A stretch of DNA of 64,000 bases from contig FOSY01000006.1 in assembly GCA_900114405.1 (NCBI GenBank), forward strand, positions 62,001 to 126,000, read 5' to 3'. The DNA is from Lachnospiraceae bacterium KH1T2 (GTDB lineage: Bacteria; Bacillota; Clostridia; Lachnospirales; Lachnospiraceae). Shown here one piece after another: positions 25,271 through 34,510 of this stretch; the stretch's first letter is position 1; each line of letters starts with the position of its first letter. Under the pieces are notes generated by a model. It ran no database searches and was not told the origin of the DNA. It worked only from the letters and a program-made list of their open reading frames with translations. The position numbers and the translations under genes were made by a program.

Positions 25271-27058
25271 ATGGACATTTTTAGTGTTTTGAATATGATA
25301 GGTGGCTTATCACTTTTTCTGTATGGAATGAGCGTTATGGGTGATGGCCTTTCGAGGATGGCAGGAGGTAAGTTAGAAACAATCCTGGAAAAACTTACTA
25401 CTAAACGAGTTTTTGCAATTCTTTTAGGCGCAGGCGTTACAGCTGTGATCCAGTCATCGTCAGCTACTACAGTCATGGTAGTGGGCTTTGTAAACTCTGG
25501 GATAATGAAGCTGTCGCATGCTGTGGGAATCATTATGGGCGCAAACATTGGTACTACGGTTACGTCTTGGCTTTTATCGCTTACAGGAATTAAAGGCAGT
25601 ACCGTTTGGCTAAAGCTGCTAAAGCCGTCTTCGTTTTCGCCTGTGCTTGCGGCTGTTGGAATTATTCTCTTTATGGCAAGCAGAAGTGAATCAAAGAAAA
25701 AGGATATCGGAGGGATATTGCTGGGGTTTGCAGTATTGATGTTTGGCATGGAAACTATGAGCGGTGCAGTATCGGGGCTCGCTGATAATGCATCTTTTAC
25801 AAGGATGATGACAGCTTTTAGAAATCCGATTCTCGGAATGGCGGTAGGCGCAATCCTTACAGCGATCATTCAGAGTTCGTCTGCTTCAGTCGGTATCCTT
25901 CAGGCGTTGTGCGTAACAGGTGCTGTGCATTATTCGGTGGCGTTACCCATAATCATGGGGCAGAATATCGGAACTTGTGTTACCTCAATAATTTCATCCA
26001 TCGGAGCAAGCAGGAATGCAAGAAGAGCAGCAATGATTCATCTATATTTTAATCTGATTGGTACAACCTTGTTTATGGTAGTATTCTATACTATAAATTC
26101 ATTTGCAGCTTTTGCTTTTCTCGGTGAATCTGCAAATGCAGCAGGGATAGCAGTGATACACAGTCTTTTTAACATTGGAGCAACTATTATATTGGCTCCA
26201 TTTTCGAATCTGCTTGTTAAGCTTGCAGAGATCACAATTCCTGACGGAAATAAAAAAGAGCCTGTTATCACGGATGCAGTTTCAATCGATGAAAGATTTC
26301 TGGAACGCCCGGCATTTGCCATGGAGCTTTGTAGGGGTAAGGCTAGAGAAATGGCGGAGCTTTCAAAAAATTCGATTTCTTTAGCGCTTGAAGTTTTGCA
26401 GAAATATGATGCGAGCAAAGCTGAGGAAGTAGTAAGATTTGAGGCGCTTGCGGATAAATACGAAGATGTATTAGGAACGTATCTTGTGAAATTATCAGGT
26501 GAAAACTTATCGACAGCTGACAGTCAGAGTATGTCAGTCATTTTACACAGTATCAGTGATTTTGAAAGAATATCAGATCACGCTATGGATATCGTAAAGT
26601 CAGCAGAAGAGATTCATAAGAAGGAGCTTTCTTTTACTAAAAAAGCAAAAAAGGAAATAGAGGCACTATGCAGAGCTGTAAATGATATTTGCGGCCTTAC
26701 AGTAGAAAGTTTCTGCGAAGATAATGTAGAAAGGGCATTACATGTAGAGCCTTTAGAAGAAGTGATTGATACATTGACGAAGAAAATAAAAGAAAATCAT
26801 ATAAAGAGGCTTAAAAAGGGTAAATGTACCATAGAGATGGGATTTATCCTGGAAGACATTTTGACTGGTCTTGAGAGGGTATCTGACCATTGCTCTAATG
26901 TAGCAGTAGAGATGATCACTATCTATGATAATGACTATAGCACACATGAGTATTTTAAGAATTTTTCGTCGGAAGAGAGAGCTTCTTTTGATAAAGAGTA
27001 TGAAGAATTATTGCAGCGGTACCCAATTAGAAAGCAGGATGCTATGATGTCAGTATAA
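25271..27058 (+). CDS. Na/Pi cotransporter family protein with PhoU-like domain
   Basis: A 595-residue membrane protein, starting at the ATG after GGAAGGG. Two homologous transport halves each carry the QSSS signature: TAVIQSSSATTV (about 58-69) and TAIIQSSSASVG (about 197-208). The half after about residue 340 is a cytosolic helical PhoU-like domain (FERISDHAMDIVKSAEEI; ERVSDHCSNVAVEM). It should import inorganic phosphate with sodium. A PhoB/PhoR-like two-component pair follows by 19 bp, so uptake and sensing are probably one operon. The 108-nt hairpin element lies immediately upstream. Confidence 0.92.
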   Translation: MDIFSVLNMIGGLSLFLYGMSVMGDGLSRMAGGKLETILEKLTTKRVFAILLGAGVTAVIQSSSATTVMVVGFVNSGIMKLSHAVGIIMGANIGTTVTSWLLSLTGIKGSTVWLKLLKPSSFSPVLAAVGIILFMASRSESKKKDIGGILLGFAVLMFGMETMSGAVSGLADNASFTRMMTAFRNPILGMAVGAILTAIIQSSSASVGILQALCVTGAVHYSVALPIIMGQNIGTCVTSIISSIGASRNARRAAMIHLYFNLIGTTLFMVVFYTINSFAAFAFLGESANAAGIAVIHSLFNIGATIILAPFSNLLVKLAEITIPDGNKKEPVITDAVSIDERFLERPAFAMELCRGKAREMAELSKNSISLALEVLQKYDASKAEEVVRFEALADKYEDVLGTYLVKLSGENLSTADSQSMSVILHSISDFERISDHAMDIVKSAEEIHKKELSFTKKAKKEIEALCRAVNDICGLTVESFCEDNVERALHVEPLEEVIDTLTKKIKENHIKRLKKGKCTIEMGFILEDILTGLERVSDHCSNVAVEMITIYDNDYSTHEYFKNFSSEERASFDKEYEELLQRYPIRKQDAMMSV

Positions 27059-27077
27059 GAATGACAGGGGGATTCGT

Positions 27078-27746
27078 ATGGCGCTTATTTATATCATAGA
27101 AGATGATGACAGTATAAGAGAGATTGAAGAGTTTGCTTTAATGAATGCAGGGCATAAGGTATTGGGATTTACCTGCGCTAAGGAATTTTATAAGAAAATG
27201 AAAGAGGTTATTCCGGATCTATGTCTTGTGGATATCATGCTGCCTGATGAAAGTGGAAATGAGATCACGAGGAAGATCAGGAAGAATCCCGATACTAAAA
27301 AGCTTCCGGTAATCATGGTCACAGCTAAAACTACAGAGCTGGATCTGGTTAAAGGTATCGAAGATGGTGCGGATGATTATATAAAGAAGCCATTTTCAGT
27401 GATGGAGCTTATATCAAGGGTTAAGGCACTGCTGCGAAGAACGCAGGTGGAGAAGAATAAGACGCTGAAATTGGATGAGCTCGTGATCAACAACGAAAAG
27501 CACGAGGTAACTGTAGAGGGAAAGATCATAGAACTCACGTATAAAGAGTATGAGCTTCTTTCACTCTTTATGGTCAATAAAGGGATAGTATTAAGCAGGG
27601 ATACCATAATGGATAATGTGTGGGGAGTTGATTACGAAGGCGAATCAAGAACCATTGACATGCATGTGAAAACCTTGCGTCAGAAGTTAGGAGATTATGG
27701 AAGCAGGATAAAAACTATCAGAAATGTAGGGTATGTAATGGAATGA
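27078..27746 (+). CDS. OmpR/PhoB-family response regulator
   Basis: A 222-residue protein with an N-terminal receiver domain (acidic pair EDDD at 8-11, phospho-acceptor Asp in CLVDIMLPDESG near 52, VTAK, and Lys in IKKPF near 103). A C-terminal winged helix follows (about 130-222, LTYKEYELLSLF ... SRDTIMDNVWG ... RTIDMHVKTLRQKLG). AGGGGG precedes the ATG. Its stop overlaps the kinase start (ATGA). The phosphate transporter next door suggests phosphate-responsive control, like PhoB/PhoP. Confidence 0.93.
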   Translation: MALIYIIEDDDSIREIEEFALMNAGHKVLGFTCAKEFYKKMKEVIPDLCLVDIMLPDESGNEITRKIRKNPDTKKLPVIMVTAKTTELDLVKGIEDGADDYIKKPFSVMELISRVKALLRRTQVEKNKTLKLDELVINNEKHEVTVEGKIIELTYKEYELLSLFMVNKGIVLSRDTIMDNVWGVDYEGESRTIDMHVKTLRQKLGDYGSRIKTIRNVGYVME

Positions 27747-29068
27747 AAAAGAAGATAAATGTAAGACTTGTTTGGATAGCTGTCATCGCGGTTCTTGCAA
27801 CAGTAATCGGGATCACGATCATATATTATAGTTTGTTTCAGAGGCAGGTCAGAGCAGATCTGTCTGTCAGTGCCAAGCTTTTAAGAGATACTCATTATTT
27901 TGAGTCAGTCAATATAGATATAGATAAGATCGACTTGTCTACAGATATCGATGAGCTGCGTGTCACATGGGTTGCAAAGGATGGAACAGTGCTTTATGAC
28001 AATGACACGTCAGCAGAGCTTCTTCAAAATCATAATGACAGACCTGAGATACAGGAAGCATTTATTGATGGAGTGGGGGATGCAGTTAGAAGATCGGACA
28101 CTATGAATAAAAATACTTTTTATTATGCTGTCCTTTTGGATAATGGAACGGTACTCAGGGTAGCCACTAATGCACAAAGTCTTTGGGCTGTATTTATATC
28201 AGCAGCACCGATCATTGCCTTGATAATTCTACTTATCATTTCTGTTTGTGTGGTGATATCACATCTTCTTACAAGACATTTGCTTAAGCCTATTGAAGTG
28301 ATGGTTTCAAATTTGGAAAATGCAGATTATGAATCTCCATATAAAGAATTGGAACCACTTTCTGAGATGCTTAGATCGCAGCACACAGATATCCTGTCAG
28401 CAGCGAAGGCAAGGCAGGATTTTACAGCAAATGTGTCACATGAGTTAAAGACACCGCTTACAGCTATTTCAGGATATGCGGAGCTTCTGGAAGGAGGAAT
28501 GGTCGGAGAGGAGAAACAGAAGCATTTTTATCAGGAAATCCGTAAAAATGCAGACAGATTACTTGCGTTGATCAATGATATCATTAAGCTTTCAGAGCTC
28601 GACAGAGTAGACCATGCGTTGGAATTTGAAGAGCTTGATCTATATGAAGTGGCTGCTGAATGCATGAATGAGCTTTCTCTTAACGCAAAGCTTAAGGATA
28701 TAAATATAGCTCTCGATGGAGAAAGGTGCATTATCTGCGGAAATAGAGAGTTGATAAAAGAGCTTATCGAAAACCTTGCTCAGAATGCTATCAGATATAA
28801 TAATCCTGGTGGTAAAGTTGCTATCACAGTTAAGAGTATTGATAACAGAAATTGCCTTATTGTAAAAGATAATGGAATTGGGATTCCTGCAGCTGATCAG
28901 CAACGCGTTTTTGAACGGTTTTATAGAGTTGATAAGAGCAGATCCAAAGCCACAGGCGGAACCGGTCTCGGACTAGCTATCGTAAAACATATCGTAGAGA
29001 TACATGATGCCGGGATAGAGCTTGATAGTGCGCCGGGAGTAGGTACGACGATGACGATAATGTTCTAA
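27743..29068 (+). CDS. Sensor histidine kinase (PhoR-like)
   Basis: A 441-residue membrane kinase. Transmembrane helices at about 8-30 and 149-175 bracket an extracytoplasmic sensor of about 120 residues. The phospho-acceptor His lies in NVSHELKTPLTAISGYAELL (about 230-249). The ATPase has the N box ENLAQNAIRYNN, G1 DNGIGIP and G2 GGTGLGLAI. It overlaps the regulator gene by 4 bp. The pair with the Na/Pi symporter suggests a phosphate-limitation sensor. No PAS domain is evident, unlike many PhoR proteins. Confidence 0.93.
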   Translation: MKKKINVRLVWIAVIAVLATVIGITIIYYSLFQRQVRADLSVSAKLLRDTHYFESVNIDIDKIDLSTDIDELRVTWVAKDGTVLYDNDTSAELLQNHNDRPEIQEAFIDGVGDAVRRSDTMNKNTFYYAVLLDNGTVLRVATNAQSLWAVFISAAPIIALIILLIISVCVVISHLLTRHLLKPIEVMVSNLENADYESPYKELEPLSEMLRSQHTDILSAAKARQDFTANVSHELKTPLTAISGYAELLEGGMVGEEKQKHFYQEIRKNADRLLALINDIIKLSELDRVDHALEFEELDLYEVAAECMNELSLNAKLKDINIALDGERCIICGNRELIKELIENLAQNAIRYNNPGGKVAITVKSIDNRNCLIVKDNGIGIPAADQQRVFERFYRVDKSRSKATGGTGLGLAIVKHIVEIHDAGIELDSAPGVGTTMTIMF

Positions 29069-29137
29069 ATCAAACTAATGTCATATCTCGAAATCGCCAA
29101 CATAAGGCTCATTCGAGCTATAACATAATTAAATTAC
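29069..29137. repeat. Dispersed palindromic repeat, family C core copy
   Basis: It contains the complement of the family core: ATGTCATATCTCGAA, a central TCGCCAACATAAGGCTCAT, then TTCGAGCTATAACAT. CTCGAA and TTCGAG are the stem. Outer TIR ends are missing or diverged. It directly follows the kinase stop codon. Confidence 0.65.
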
Positions 29138-29218
29138 CCTGATATTTCTTAATTCACTCTGCTATTTGTACGATATATAAGTTGAAAAGGAAAACTATTG
29201 AATTTAGAGGAGGCTTAG

Positions 29219-30097
29219 ATGAGAGAGATCACTCTCGAAGGTGCTAAATTAATAGGTGAAGGGTATTTTTCAAAAGTATATAAGATAGCAGAAGATGAGA
29301 TAATCAAGGTATACGTTAGAAATACACCGATAGAAGATATTGACAGAGAAAGGGAACTTTCAAGAACAGCTTTTATAAAAGGGCTTCCTACAGCCATAAC
29401 CTTTGATGTAGTTAAGGTTGGGGATAAGTATGGAGTTGTTTATGAAATGCTGGATGGAAAGTCCTTTGGCGATGCAATCAAAAATGACAAAGAAAATCTG
29501 GATGCTAATATAAAAAAATATGCGGATCTTTTGAAGGAATTTGCGGCGGCAGATGCAGGAGAGGATAACAGGCTGCCTTCTGCAAACGATCAGGCATTGG
29601 AAAAAGCAGAAAAGATAAAGCCTTTCATAACTTCGGGAGAGTATGAAAAAATTGTTGGCATTATAAAAGAGATGTCGAGGCCGAATACATTTGTGCATGG
29701 AGATTGCCATGTGAATAATCTTATTTCTTCAGGTGATAATATCTACGTCATTGATATGGATACTCTCTCTTCTGGAAATCCGGTATTTGAGCTGGCTGCA
29801 ATCTATTGTACGTATATTGCATTTGAGGAATTTGACCCGGGAAATAATGAGCGGTTCTTAAAGATTCCAAATAAGATCGTGAAAAAGATATGGCATGGAA
29901 CTTTTGATAATTACTTTAATGGAAGCTCAGATGAAGTAAAGGAAAGAAATATGCAGCGAGTACAATTGCTTGCGTACTTCCATATGCTCTTCTGGATTAA
30001 AACTTTTAAGCCGGAAGATACGGCGATGTTTGATGGTAATTATGCTAGATTCAGGGAATGCCTGAGTGTAGTTAAAAGCGGCGATTTTGAAATGTAA
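29219..30097 (+). CDS. Aminoglycoside phosphotransferase/choline-kinase-like protein
   Basis: A 292-residue protein of the APH/protein-kinase-like fold. The catalytic loop FVHGDCHVNNLI (about 159-170) and metal-binding DMDTLSSGNP (about 178-187) are intact, with the N-terminal lobe GEGYFSKVYKIAEDEIIKVY (about 14-33). It resembles the TIGR02172-type family of Clostridia, whose substrate is unknown; antibiotic resistance should not be assumed. A GAGGAGG site precedes the ATG. It is a single gene following a family C repeat. Confidence 0.82.
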   Translation: MREITLEGAKLIGEGYFSKVYKIAEDEIIKVYVRNTPIEDIDRERELSRTAFIKGLPTAITFDVVKVGDKYGVVYEMLDGKSFGDAIKNDKENLDANIKKYADLLKEFAAADAGEDNRLPSANDQALEKAEKIKPFITSGEYEKIVGIIKEMSRPNTFVHGDCHVNNLISSGDNIYVIDMDTLSSGNPVFELAAIYCTYIAFEEFDPGNNERFLKIPNKIVKKIWHGTFDNYFNGSSDEVKERNMQRVQLLAYFHMLFWIKTFKPEDTAMFDGNYARFRECLSVVKSGDFEM

Positions 30098-30207
30098 AAA
30101 ATTTGCAGATTAAGTGCTTCGGAAGGTTTTTGTTTGCATTCTTTTGCACTATGAAGTATAATTTGTTGGTTTGCGCAAAAGGGGCAAACTGAATGGAGGA
30201 AGCATTT

Positions 30208-31494
30208 ATGGGTAATTCATTTGTAATCAAAGGTGATATCGCTTACAGCAGATCACTTAAGGAAATACAGACATATAAGGATGGTTATCTTGTATGCGTT
30301 GATGGAATATGCAAAGGCGCCTATCAGGAACTTCCGGAGGAATATAAAAACCTTCCGGAGAAGGACTATTCCGGAAAGCTTATAGTTCCGGGTATGACGG
30401 ATCTGCATGTACATGCTCCGCAGTATACTTTCCGTGGAATAGGAATGGATCTTGAGCTTCTTGACTGGCTTAATCAGCATACATTTCCGGAAGAAGCACA
30501 CTATTCAGATATAGAATATGCAAAGAAGGCTTATTCTTATTTTTCACATGATCTCATGCGCTCATTTACAACACGAGCTGTAGTCTTTGCAACAATGCAC
30601 ACAGAAGCTACTATCGAGCTTATGGATCAGCTTGAAAAGACAGGGGTTATCTCATACGTAGGCCGTGTAAATATGGATCGTAACGGTGGGGAGAAACTTC
30701 AGGAAAAGTCTGCAGAGGCTTCACTTAAGGGTACTCTCGAATGGCTTGAAACGATTAAGGGAAAGTATGAAAGGACAAAGCCGATAATCACTCCAAGATT
30801 TATCCCTTCATGCTCTGATGAACTTATGAAAGGTCTTGGAAAGCTTGCAGAGGAGAGAAATCTTCGCATCCAGTCACATCTTTCAGAAAATAAATCTGAA
30901 ATCGCATGGGTTCAGGAACTCGTTCCGGAGTCTGATTGCTATGCAAGAGCTTATGAGATGTTTGACAACATGGGTACAGAGGAGAGACCTACTATCATGG
31001 CACATTGTGTTTACAGTGATGAACGTGAGATGGAAATCCTTAAGAAGCATGGCGCATATGTAGCACATTGCTCTGACTCGAATATGAACCTTACAAGCGG
31101 AATAGCACCTGTAAGAAAGTTTCTTGAAGCTGGGATCAATGTCGGCATAGGAACAGATGTTGCAGCGGGCTCTTCTATGAATATGCTTAAAGCGATACTT
31201 AATGCTATACAGGCATCAAAAATGTACTACCGCCTTGTTGATCAGAATGTTAAGCAGCTTAGCTTTGAGGAGGCTTTCTATATTGCGACAGAAGGCGGCG
31301 GAAAATACTTTGGAAAGGTTGGTTCATTTAAGGAAGGCTACGATTTCGACGTACTTGTACTTGATGACTCAGCAATGTATTCAATGAGGGAGCTTTCTGT
31401 AAGGGAAAGACTGGAAAGAACCTGCTATAATGATGCAGATGTATTTATCATGCATAAATTTGTGCAGGGCAACAATGTATTTGACAGGAAATAA
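30208..31494 (+). CDS. guaD: Guanine deaminase / amidohydrolase
   Basis: A 428-residue metal-dependent hydrolase of the cytosine/guanine deaminase group. Metal and active-site motifs are DLHVHAPQY (about 68-76), HLSENKSE (about 228-235), MAHCVYSD (about 266-273) and GTDVAAGSS (about 315-323). It would convert guanine to xanthine. ATG at 30208 is chosen because GGAGGA (30195-30200) is correctly spaced; the in-frame ATG at 30193 overlaps it. A terminator follows. The downstream LysR-type gene could be its regulator, but they are not cotranscribed. Confidence 0.85.
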   Translation: MGNSFVIKGDIAYSRSLKEIQTYKDGYLVCVDGICKGAYQELPEEYKNLPEKDYSGKLIVPGMTDLHVHAPQYTFRGIGMDLELLDWLNQHTFPEEAHYSDIEYAKKAYSYFSHDLMRSFTTRAVVFATMHTEATIELMDQLEKTGVISYVGRVNMDRNGGEKLQEKSAEASLKGTLEWLETIKGKYERTKPIITPRFIPSCSDELMKGLGKLAEERNLRIQSHLSENKSEIAWVQELVPESDCYARAYEMFDNMGTEERPTIMAHCVYSDEREMEILKKHGAYVAHCSDSNMNLTSGIAPVRKFLEAGINVGIGTDVAAGSSMNMLKAILNAIQASKMYYRLVDQNVKQLSFEEAFYIATEGGGKYFGKVGSFKEGYDFDVLVLDDSAMYSMRELSVRERLERTCYNDADVFIMHKFVQGNNVFDRK

Positions 31495-31509
31495 TCTATC
31501 ATCAAATCT

Positions 31510-31546
31510 GAATCTTGGCTTCACTGCAGGCTAAGATTCTTTTTTG
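31510..31546 (+). terminator. guaD terminator
   Basis: GAATCTTGGC pairs with GCTAAGATTC (one G-U pair), followed by TTTTTTT. Confidence 0.8.
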
Positions 31547-31585
31547 ATTCATGATATAATTAAAAAAAGAAAGGGGTAGAAGGAT

Positions 31586-32551
31586 ATGCTTATAAATAAA
31601 GATACAATAGAATATCTTAAACAGGTCAAAGTTCTGAGAAGTATTTCACGTGCGGCTGAACGTCTTGGTATTTCGCAGCCGGCACTTTCTGTACAGATAA
31701 AAAAGATAGAAGAGCAGTTTGGTATACAGATATTTGACAGAAGCAGAACTCCGCTCATTGTAACGGAAGAAGGAGAGCTCTTTTTTGAATATCTTGATCA
31801 AAGCCAGCAGCTTGAGAAAGATCTGAAGGATAGATTAGTGGAATTAAATGGACTTCAGATAGGAAGTTTGAGCATCGGTGGTTCTGGAGCGTTTAATTTT
31901 ATATATCTGCCGGATGCTATGAAGGAATTTACTGCAAAATATCCCGGAATAGATGTGCATATAGTGAACGGAAACATGCAGGAGCTGGTAGACAGAACAC
32001 TTGGAGGAAATCTGGACCTGTTTATTTCTTCACCGGTAGATAAAAAAGAAGGTATCGAATTTGAGAATCTTCTAAAAACAAAGGTATATCTGTGTGTACC
32101 ACAGGCTGCTGAGATTAATGAGGAATTAAAGGAATATCAGATCCCGTTTGAGAAAATAGATGCTGATATAGAACATCCGGAGGTCGATCTGCGAAAATTT
32201 GAGGATATGCCTCTGATACGACTGTCATCAGAGCTTTATCTGGGACGGCTCTTTGATTCGCTTTTGGAAAACGCCGGAATGAAAAATAAAATACATATAG
32301 AGGCAGATCAGGCAATAACAAGCTATGCAATGACGGTAGAAGGTGTTGGAATCTCGCTTATGTGTGGTGTTGAGATCAAAAAAATGCCGATGATGAAGCG
32401 CCCATGCTTTTATATGGTAGATAATAAGAGCTGTATCAGAGAGATGTATCTGGCATATAGAAAAGGTAAGCCCCTTTCAAGGGCAGCGCGTGCATTTATG
32501 GAAGTAGTAAGGGAGCATTTTGTCCAAGCCGGGATTGCAACCGCTGAATGA
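31586..32551 (+). CDS. LysR-family transcriptional regulator
   Basis: A 321-residue protein. The N-terminal winged HTH (about 5-62) has RAAERLGISQPALSVQIKKI, and the substrate-binding domain runs from about 92 to 300. AAAGGGG precedes the ATG. The effector is unknown. The stop codon lies at the start of a short fragment of the dispersed family C repeat (TGAGCCAAAACACTA), so the last residues may have been altered by that insertion. Confidence 0.9.
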   Translation: MLINKDTIEYLKQVKVLRSISRAAERLGISQPALSVQIKKIEEQFGIQIFDRSRTPLIVTEEGELFFEYLDQSQQLEKDLKDRLVELNGLQIGSLSIGGSGAFNFIYLPDAMKEFTAKYPGIDVHIVNGNMQELVDRTLGGNLDLFISSPVDKKEGIEFENLLKTKVYLCVPQAAEINEELKEYQIPFEKIDADIEHPEVDLRKFEDMPLIRLSSELYLGRLFDSLLENAGMKNKIHIEADQAITSYAMTVEGVGISLMCGVEIKKMPMMKRPCFYMVDNKSCIREMYLAYRKGKPLSRAARAFMEVVREHFVQAGIATAE

Positions 32552-32565
32552 GCCAAAACACTAAC
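32549..32565. repeat. Family C repeat terminus fragment
   Basis: TGAGCCAAAACACTA is identical to the end of the copy at 39343-39414 (GTGAGCCAAAACACTAG), but no palindromic core follows. It overlaps the LysR stop codon. Confidence 0.45.
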
Positions 32566-32612
32566 AGAATAATACTAAAAAATATCGTTGATTTTGGAGA
32601 AAAAAGATTTTA

Positions 32613-33320
32613 ATGAAGGCAATTGTTTTTGACGTGGATGATACATTATATGATCTTTGCTGGCCATATAAAATGGCAGTGGGAAAGTGCTTTGGAGATA
32701 AGTACGACTCTATTATAGAAAAGCTTTTCATGGCGAGCAGAGTTCATAGTGATGAAGTTTTTGAGGAGTGGAGCAGCGGCAGGATGTCATCAGATGACAT
32801 GTATGCGCACCGAAATCTTAGGTCTTTTGAAGATTTTGGCATAACCATAAGCCGTGATACTGCATTGGAAATTCAGGCTTACTATAAAGAATTTCAAAAG
32901 CAGATAAGCATGAGTGATACTGTGAAAGAACTTCTCACAAAACTAAAAAAAATGAAGGTACCTATGGGATGCATAACTAATGGAAGTGGTGAGAACCAGG
33001 GTGCCAAAGTCAAGACATTAGGGCTTTCAGAGTGGATACCGGAAAAAAATATAATCATTTCGGGAAATGTAGGAACGGCAAAGCCGGGGGCTGAGATTTA
33101 CAGTATCGCAGAAAAAAGACTTGGAATCGACAGAAGCGATGCATGGTATATCGGAGACACCTTTGCCAATGATGTTATAGGTGCTAAGAAAGCAGGCTGG
33201 CATGCAGTATGGTTTAACAGGCGTTTCAATGAGATACCGGATATCGATCTTACTCCGGATAGAATCGTTTATTCTGAAAAAGATATGACCAATGCAATAA
33301 TAGAATTAGTGAATGAATAA
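32613..33320 (+). CDS. HAD-superfamily hydrolase
   Basis: A 235-residue HAD phosphatase with a helical C1 cap. Motif I is DVDDTLYD (about 6-13), motif II CITNGSG (about 118-124), motif III a lysine in GTAKPGAEIY (about 153-162) and motif IV IGDTFANDVIGA (about 178-189). It would hydrolyse a small phosphorylated metabolite; the substrate cannot be read from sequence. TTGGAG lies upstream of the ATG. It is convergent with the Crp/Fnr gene across a shared terminator. Confidence 0.9.
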   Translation: MKAIVFDVDDTLYDLCWPYKMAVGKCFGDKYDSIIEKLFMASRVHSDEVFEEWSSGRMSSDDMYAHRNLRSFEDFGITISRDTALEIQAYYKEFQKQISMSDTVKELLTKLKKMKVPMGCITNGSGENQGAKVKTLGLSEWIPEKNIIISGNVGTAKPGAEIYSIAEKRLGIDRSDAWYIGDTFANDVIGAKKAGWHAVWFNRRFNEIPDIDLTPDRIVYSEKDMTNAIIELVNE

Positions 33321-33324
33321 AAGG

Positions 33325-33356
33325 AATACCTCCGCCGGAACAACAGCGGAGGTATT
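33325..33356. terminator. Bidirectional terminator
   Basis: AATACCTCCGC / GCGGAGGTATT is an 11-bp perfect stem with a 10-nt loop and a T-run on the plus side. It lies between convergent HAD and Crp/Fnr genes. Confidence 0.8.
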
Positions 33357-33357
33357 T

Positions 33358-34053
33358 TTAGATAACAGGTTTTGCAACATTTACTCTTATGCGCTTTCCT
33401 CTTACGGTGATCACACCGTCAACTTCCATTCGACGGAATTCTCTTGAAAGCGCACTTCTGTTTACATTTAGAAACTGTGCGAGCGAGGTCTTTGAGAAAG
33501 GTATCGAAACAGCATTGTCCGCACCTTTTGGCAGGAAAGAAAGATATAAGAGTATCCTTTCCCGGATGCTTTTTTGCGAAAGTATCCTTATCTTTGTCGT
33601 GAGAAAATAGTTTCTTTCAGCAAGGATTTGCATCAGGTTGGAAATGATATATTCTTTTCCGACGAATCTGGCACTCTTCGGGTCTGCAAGAGCTCTTATG
33701 TCAAGCTGCAGTATATGCGAATTGTCGAGCGCTGTTATCTGCACTGGGCTTATAACAGGCGAAATATTGCAGGCAAGTGCTTCTCCGACAAGGTTGCCGG
33801 GGAGAAAATGATTCATGTTTATTTCATCATAATCTTCGCTAAAAAAAGACGCGACCACTTCACCGTCGAGTATATAGTATGCATAGAGAAAAGGTTCACC
33901 AATCTGCTGAAATGTTGAGCCTCGCCTGCATGATATTATTTTGGCGTTAAGATTATTTAAGACATTATCAAGGTTAAGATTGACTATGCCCTTAAAAAGA
34001 GGGCAGATCCTAAGGATGTTGCCGTATTCTTCAAATGTAGAGGTTATTGCCAT
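33358..34053 (-). CDS. Crp/Fnr-family transcriptional regulator
   Basis: A 231-residue protein with an N-terminal cyclic-nucleotide-binding-like beta roll (about 15-125) and a C-terminal Crp-type HTH (about 150-225, FSKTSLAQFLNVNRSALSREF). No cysteine cluster for an Fe-S centre like Fnr is visible, and the cAMP-contact arginine pattern is not obvious, so the signal is unknown. It is divergent from the maltodextrin locus across 570 bp and could act there, but I see no symmetrical TGTGA-type site to support this. Confidence 0.9.
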   Translation of the reverse strand: MAITSTFEEYGNILRICPLFKGIVNLNLDNVLNNLNAKIISCRRGSTFQQIGEPFLYAYYILDGEVVASFFSEDYDEINMNHFLPGNLVGEALACNISPVISPVQITALDNSHILQLDIRALADPKSARFVGKEYIISNLMQILAERNYFLTTKIRILSQKSIRERILLYLSFLPKGADNAVSIPFSKTSLAQFLNVNRSALSREFRRMEVDGVITVRGKRIRVNVAKPVI

Positions 34054-34134
34054 TACCAGAAATACTCCTATTCGTAAAACATTTTTCGTGTGCGGCGTGT
34101 CTTATTTCTGACGGTGCTGTACAGAAATTCTTTA

Positions 34135-34247
34135 TACTAGTGTTTTGGCTGGTTCGCATTTAATCTTATGTTATAGCTCGAATGAGCCTTATGTTGGCAA
34201 TTCGAGATAGAGCATTAGATTAAATAAGAACAAGACAATACACTAGT
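34135..34247. repeat. Dispersed palindromic repeat, family C full copy
   Basis: This most complete copy is bounded by related inverted termini, TACTAGTGTTTTGGCT and (complemented) TACTAGTGTATTGTCT. ATTTAATCT arms and the inner GCTCGAA/TTCGAG stem with an AGCCTTATGTTGGC loop follow. About 110 bp with TIRs and CTAG ends suggests a MITE-like element. It abuts hairpin element D2. Confidence 0.7.
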
Positions 34248-34352
34248 ATTGCTGTTTTTAATTAGCTGGACTTATACTAACGATGTAAATTCTTTGCTGA
34301 TGAGAGTTTGCATCGTTAGTGTTTAGTCCAGGTTATTAAAAACAGTTATACT
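34245..34352. repeat. 108-nt long-hairpin element, copy D2
   Basis: Same length and architecture as 25139-25246 but in opposite orientation. The stems are CTGTTTTTA/TAAAAACAG, CTGGACT/AGTCCAG and ACTAACGATGTAAA paired with a GTTTGCATCGTTAGT arm. Relative to D1, the second stem changes from CTCGACT/AGTCGAG to CTGGACT/AGTCCAG, a compensatory change. Confidence 0.65.
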
Positions 34353-34468
34353 AGCATATCGGATAAAAATTCTTTATATAAAATATTGCTGATGATTGGA
34401 AAAATTCACAAAAAAACTAATAAAAATTTAACATATTTCACGAAATAATAATGTTTTTTCTAAGGTTA

Positions 34469-34497
34469 TTGATTTTTGATTTGTTCAATGTTATATT
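34469..34497 (+). promoter_or_regulatory. Promoter of the maltodextrin operon
   Basis: TTGATT, a 17-bp spacer and TATATT, upstream of two operator-like palindromes and a leader of about 120 nt. Confidence 0.6.
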
Positions 34498-34510
34498 TTG
34501 GTTAGTTTAA

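Noticed and set aside
29219..30097. Aminoglycoside resistance gene
   Set aside because: The fold is APH-like, but the motifs fit a chromosomal Clostridia family of unknown substrate and the context is not a resistance island.
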